Source of the DNA: Erysipelotrichaceae bacterium
Lineage (GTDB): Bacteria; Bacillota_I; Bacilli_A; Erysipelotrichales; Erysipelotrichaceae
Direction of reading: 5' to 3'
DNA length: 64,000 bases
NCBI GenBank assembly: GCA_012523895.1
Contig: JAAYSZ010000028.1
Location: forward strand, 1-64,000
Shown here: one piece after another, positions 62,493-64,000 of the stretch
How positions within the stretch are numbered: position 1 is the stretch's first letter
Layout of the letters: every line of letters begins with the position of its first letter
The notes under the pieces: generated by a model
Database searches by the model: none
What the model was told of the DNA's origin: nothing
Seen by the model: the letters and a program-made list of their open reading frames with translations, nothing else
Made by a program: the position numbers and the translations under genes

Positions 62493-63592
62493 TGGCACTT
62501 ACAGCTGGTATAGTAGGTTTACCTAATGTTGGTAAATCTACTTTGTTTAATGCAATTACAAGGGCTCAAGTTGAAGCCGCAAACTATCCTTTTGCGACTA
62601 TAAAACCTAATGTAGGAGTTGTTGAGGTTCCTGATGATAGAATAGAAAAAATAGTTGAATTTGTTCATCCTAAAAGAACAATATATACAACCTTTGAATT
62701 TACAGACATTGCTGGTTTAGTTAAAGGTGCTAGTAAAGGAGAAGGATTAGGTAATCAATTTTTATCAAACATTAGAGAAACAGATGCTATTGTTCATGTA
62801 GTAAGATGTTTTGATGACGAAGATATAAGTCATGTTGAAGGTGATGTTGATCCTATTAGAGATATTGAAATTATTAACTTGGAACTTTCGATTGCTGATT
62901 TACAAAGCTTAGAAAATAGAATTGTAAAAATTGAAAGAAAGGCTTTAGCTAAGGAAAAAGATGCTATAGTTGAATACAATGTTTTAAAGAAAATTGTAGA
63001 TGTTTTAAAAACAGGAAAACCTGCAAGAAGTGTAAAATTAAATAAAGATGAAGAATTAATAGCTAGACATTTTAATCTATTAACTAAAAAACCTGTAATA
63101 TATGTTGCAAATGTTTCTGAAGATGATATTAAAGATCCAATGCAAAATAAACATTATGCAAAAGTTAATGAATTTGCATTAAATGAAGGTAACGGATTAA
63201 TTGCGATTAGCGCAAGAATTGAAGAAGAATTATCAGCATTGGATAAAGATGAAAAACAAATGTTTTTAGATGATTTAGGTATTAGTGAAAGTGGATTAGA
63301 TAGAGTTATAAAAGCTGCTTATTCATTATTAGATTTACAAACCTTTTTTACAGTTGGTGAAAATGAAGTTAGAGCTTGGACATTTAAAAAAGGAATGACT
63401 GCACCAGAATGTGCTGGAATTATTCATTCTGATTTCCAAAGAGGTTTTATTAAAGCTGAAACTTATAGTTATGATGATTTAATGAAATATAAAAGTGAAG
63501 CTGCAATAAAGGAACATGGAAGACTTAGACAAGAAGGTAAGGATTATATTGTAAAAGATGGAGACATCATCTTGTTTAAATTCAATGTTTAA
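62492..63592 (+). CDS. ychF: Ribosome-binding ATPase YchF/OLA1
   Basis: Obg-family NTPase that prefers ATP. P-loop GLPNVGKSTLFNAIT, switch region FATIKPN and DIAGLVKGASKGEGLGNQF; the G4 position reads NVSEDD rather than NKxD, as in ATP-specific YchF. C-terminal TGS domain from about 280 (FFTVGENEVRAWTFKKG). 366 residues. Shares a base with the DUF951 stop. Confidence 0.97.
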   Translation: MALTAGIVGLPNVGKSTLFNAITRAQVEAANYPFATIKPNVGVVEVPDDRIEKIVEFVHPKRTIYTTFEFTDIAGLVKGASKGEGLGNQFLSNIRETDAIVHVVRCFDDEDISHVEGDVDPIRDIEIINLELSIADLQSLENRIVKIERKALAKEKDAIVEYNVLKKIVDVLKTGKPARSVKLNKDEELIARHFNLLTKKPVIYVANVSEDDIKDPMQNKHYAKVNEFALNEGNGLIAISARIEEELSALDKDEKQMFLDDLGISESGLDRVIKAAYSLLDLQTFFTVGENEVRAWTFKKGMTAPECAGIIHSDFQRGFIKAETYSYDDLMKYKSEAAIKEHGRLRQEGKDYIVKDGDIILFKFNV

Positions 63593-63612
63593 ATGGGAAA
63601 ACTTTTAAAGTA

Positions 63613-63621
63613 TGATAAAAT
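63613..63621 (+). promoter_or_regulatory. Extended -10 promoter of the DarA-like gene
   Basis: TGATAAAAT (63613-63621), SD TAAGGAGA about 10 bases before ATG 63646. No good -35. Confidence 0.5.
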
Positions 63622-63645
63622 AGTAAGATGTAAGGAGATGAAATT

Positions 63646-63969
63646 ATGAAATTAATTTTAGCGATAGTATCTAATGATGATAGTTCTAGTGTTTCTTCAG
63701 CATTAAATAAAGCAAACTTTTCAGTTACTAGACTTGCGACTACTGGGGGATTTTTAAGAGCTGGAAATACAACTATTATTGTTGGTACAGAAGATGAAAA
63801 AGTTGATCAAGCTATAGAAATTATTGGAAATGAAAGTAAGAAACGTACTGAAATTGTTCCTTCTACAGCTAGTTATGATATTGGTAGATATGCAAGCTTT
63901 CCGGTTGAAGTTCAAGTTGGAGGAGCTACAATTTTTGTACTTGATGTTGAACAATTTATTAAAGTGTAA
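63646..63969 (+). CDS. darA: Cyclic-di-AMP receptor, DarA/PstA family
   Basis: PII-like c-di-AMP-binding protein of 107 residues. MKLILAIVSNDDSSSVSSAL, the T-loop base LATTGGFLRAGNTTIIVG and the strand RYASFPVEVQVGGATIFVLDVE match the DUF970 family. It implies c-di-AMP signalling in this organism; the downstream target of DarA is unknown. Separate promoter. Confidence 0.94.
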   Translation: MKLILAIVSNDDSSSVSSALNKANFSVTRLATTGGFLRAGNTTIIVGTEDEKVDQAIEIIGNESKKRTEIVPSTASYDIGRYASFPVEVQVGGATIFVLDVEQFIKV

Positions 63970-63987
63970 GAATGATGTAAATCATTC
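63970..63987 (+). terminator. Hairpin after darA
   Basis: GAATGAT (63970-63976) pairs with ATCATTC (63981-63987). A weak T run follows and the window ends. Confidence 0.5.
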
Positions 63988-64000
63988 TCAGTTTGTTGAC

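Overview
The window looks like a chromosomal segment of a low-GC, single-membrane Bacillota, most like Erysipelotrichia or a neighbouring Bacilli lineage. The evidence is strong A/T bias in coding and spacer DNA, SD-rich starts, lipoprotein-type solute-binding proteins, a LicT/PTS system, T-box control, short-form HisG with HisZ, split transketolase, DUF951-YchF and a DarA-type c-di-AMP receptor. TGA is used as a stop and not as Trp, and a D,D-carboxypeptidase is present, so this is not a wall-less Mycoplasma. No rRNA, tRNA or CRISPR array was seen.

Layout. 1-125: structured right end (omegaRNA-like) of an IS605/TnpB element whose body lies off the left edge. 198-4454: a Type IIS restriction-modification module (fused two-domain adenine methylase plus AlwI-family nuclease) behind a 52-bp perfect palindrome. 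4566-11031: yigZ, then the mutS-mutL-miaA-tcdA operon. 11072-11334: remnant of an IS200-type transposase. 11558-16889: ABC importer followed by a CehA-like metallohydrolase split over two adjacent genes. 16967-21973: Bax-inhibitor-1 protein, two poorly known proteins, a candidate small RNA, a HAD phosphatase and split transketolase. 22171-34627: nucleoside and pseudouridine salvage island: divergent operons for uridine phosphorylase, a flavodoxin-like reductase and PsuK-PsuG on one side, and a BmpA/NupOPQ importer, two nucleoside hydrolases, ribokinase, Ogg and RpiB on the other. 34741-38983: LicT-controlled beta-glucoside PTS. 39036-40194: a Fic gene enclosed by 17-bp direct repeats. 40210-47238: T-box-controlled his operon, ZGDCBAFIE, without hisH. 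47241-48769: mgtE behind an attenuator with a short leader ORF. 48827-53529: an ApgM-like protein and DASS transporter, divergent LysR regulator, and a histidinol-phosphatase. 53563-63969: metal P-type ATPase, wall and surface proteins, RarA, Dtd, FolD, DUF951, YchF and DarA.

How it fits together. Purine and pyrimidine nucleosides enter through NupOPQ, are cleaved by hydrolases, phosphorylase or PsuG, and the ribose goes through RbsK and RpiB to transketolase. A cre-like box suggests CcpA control of the importer. Histidine synthesis is completed by the PHP phosphatase at 52714, but the glutaminase subunit HisH is not in the window. The most unusual items are the palindrome at the R-M promoter, the mgtE leader-peptide attenuator, the split CehA, the Fic cassette with flanking repeats, the ApgM-like protein with Thr at the nucleophile position, and the missing hisH.
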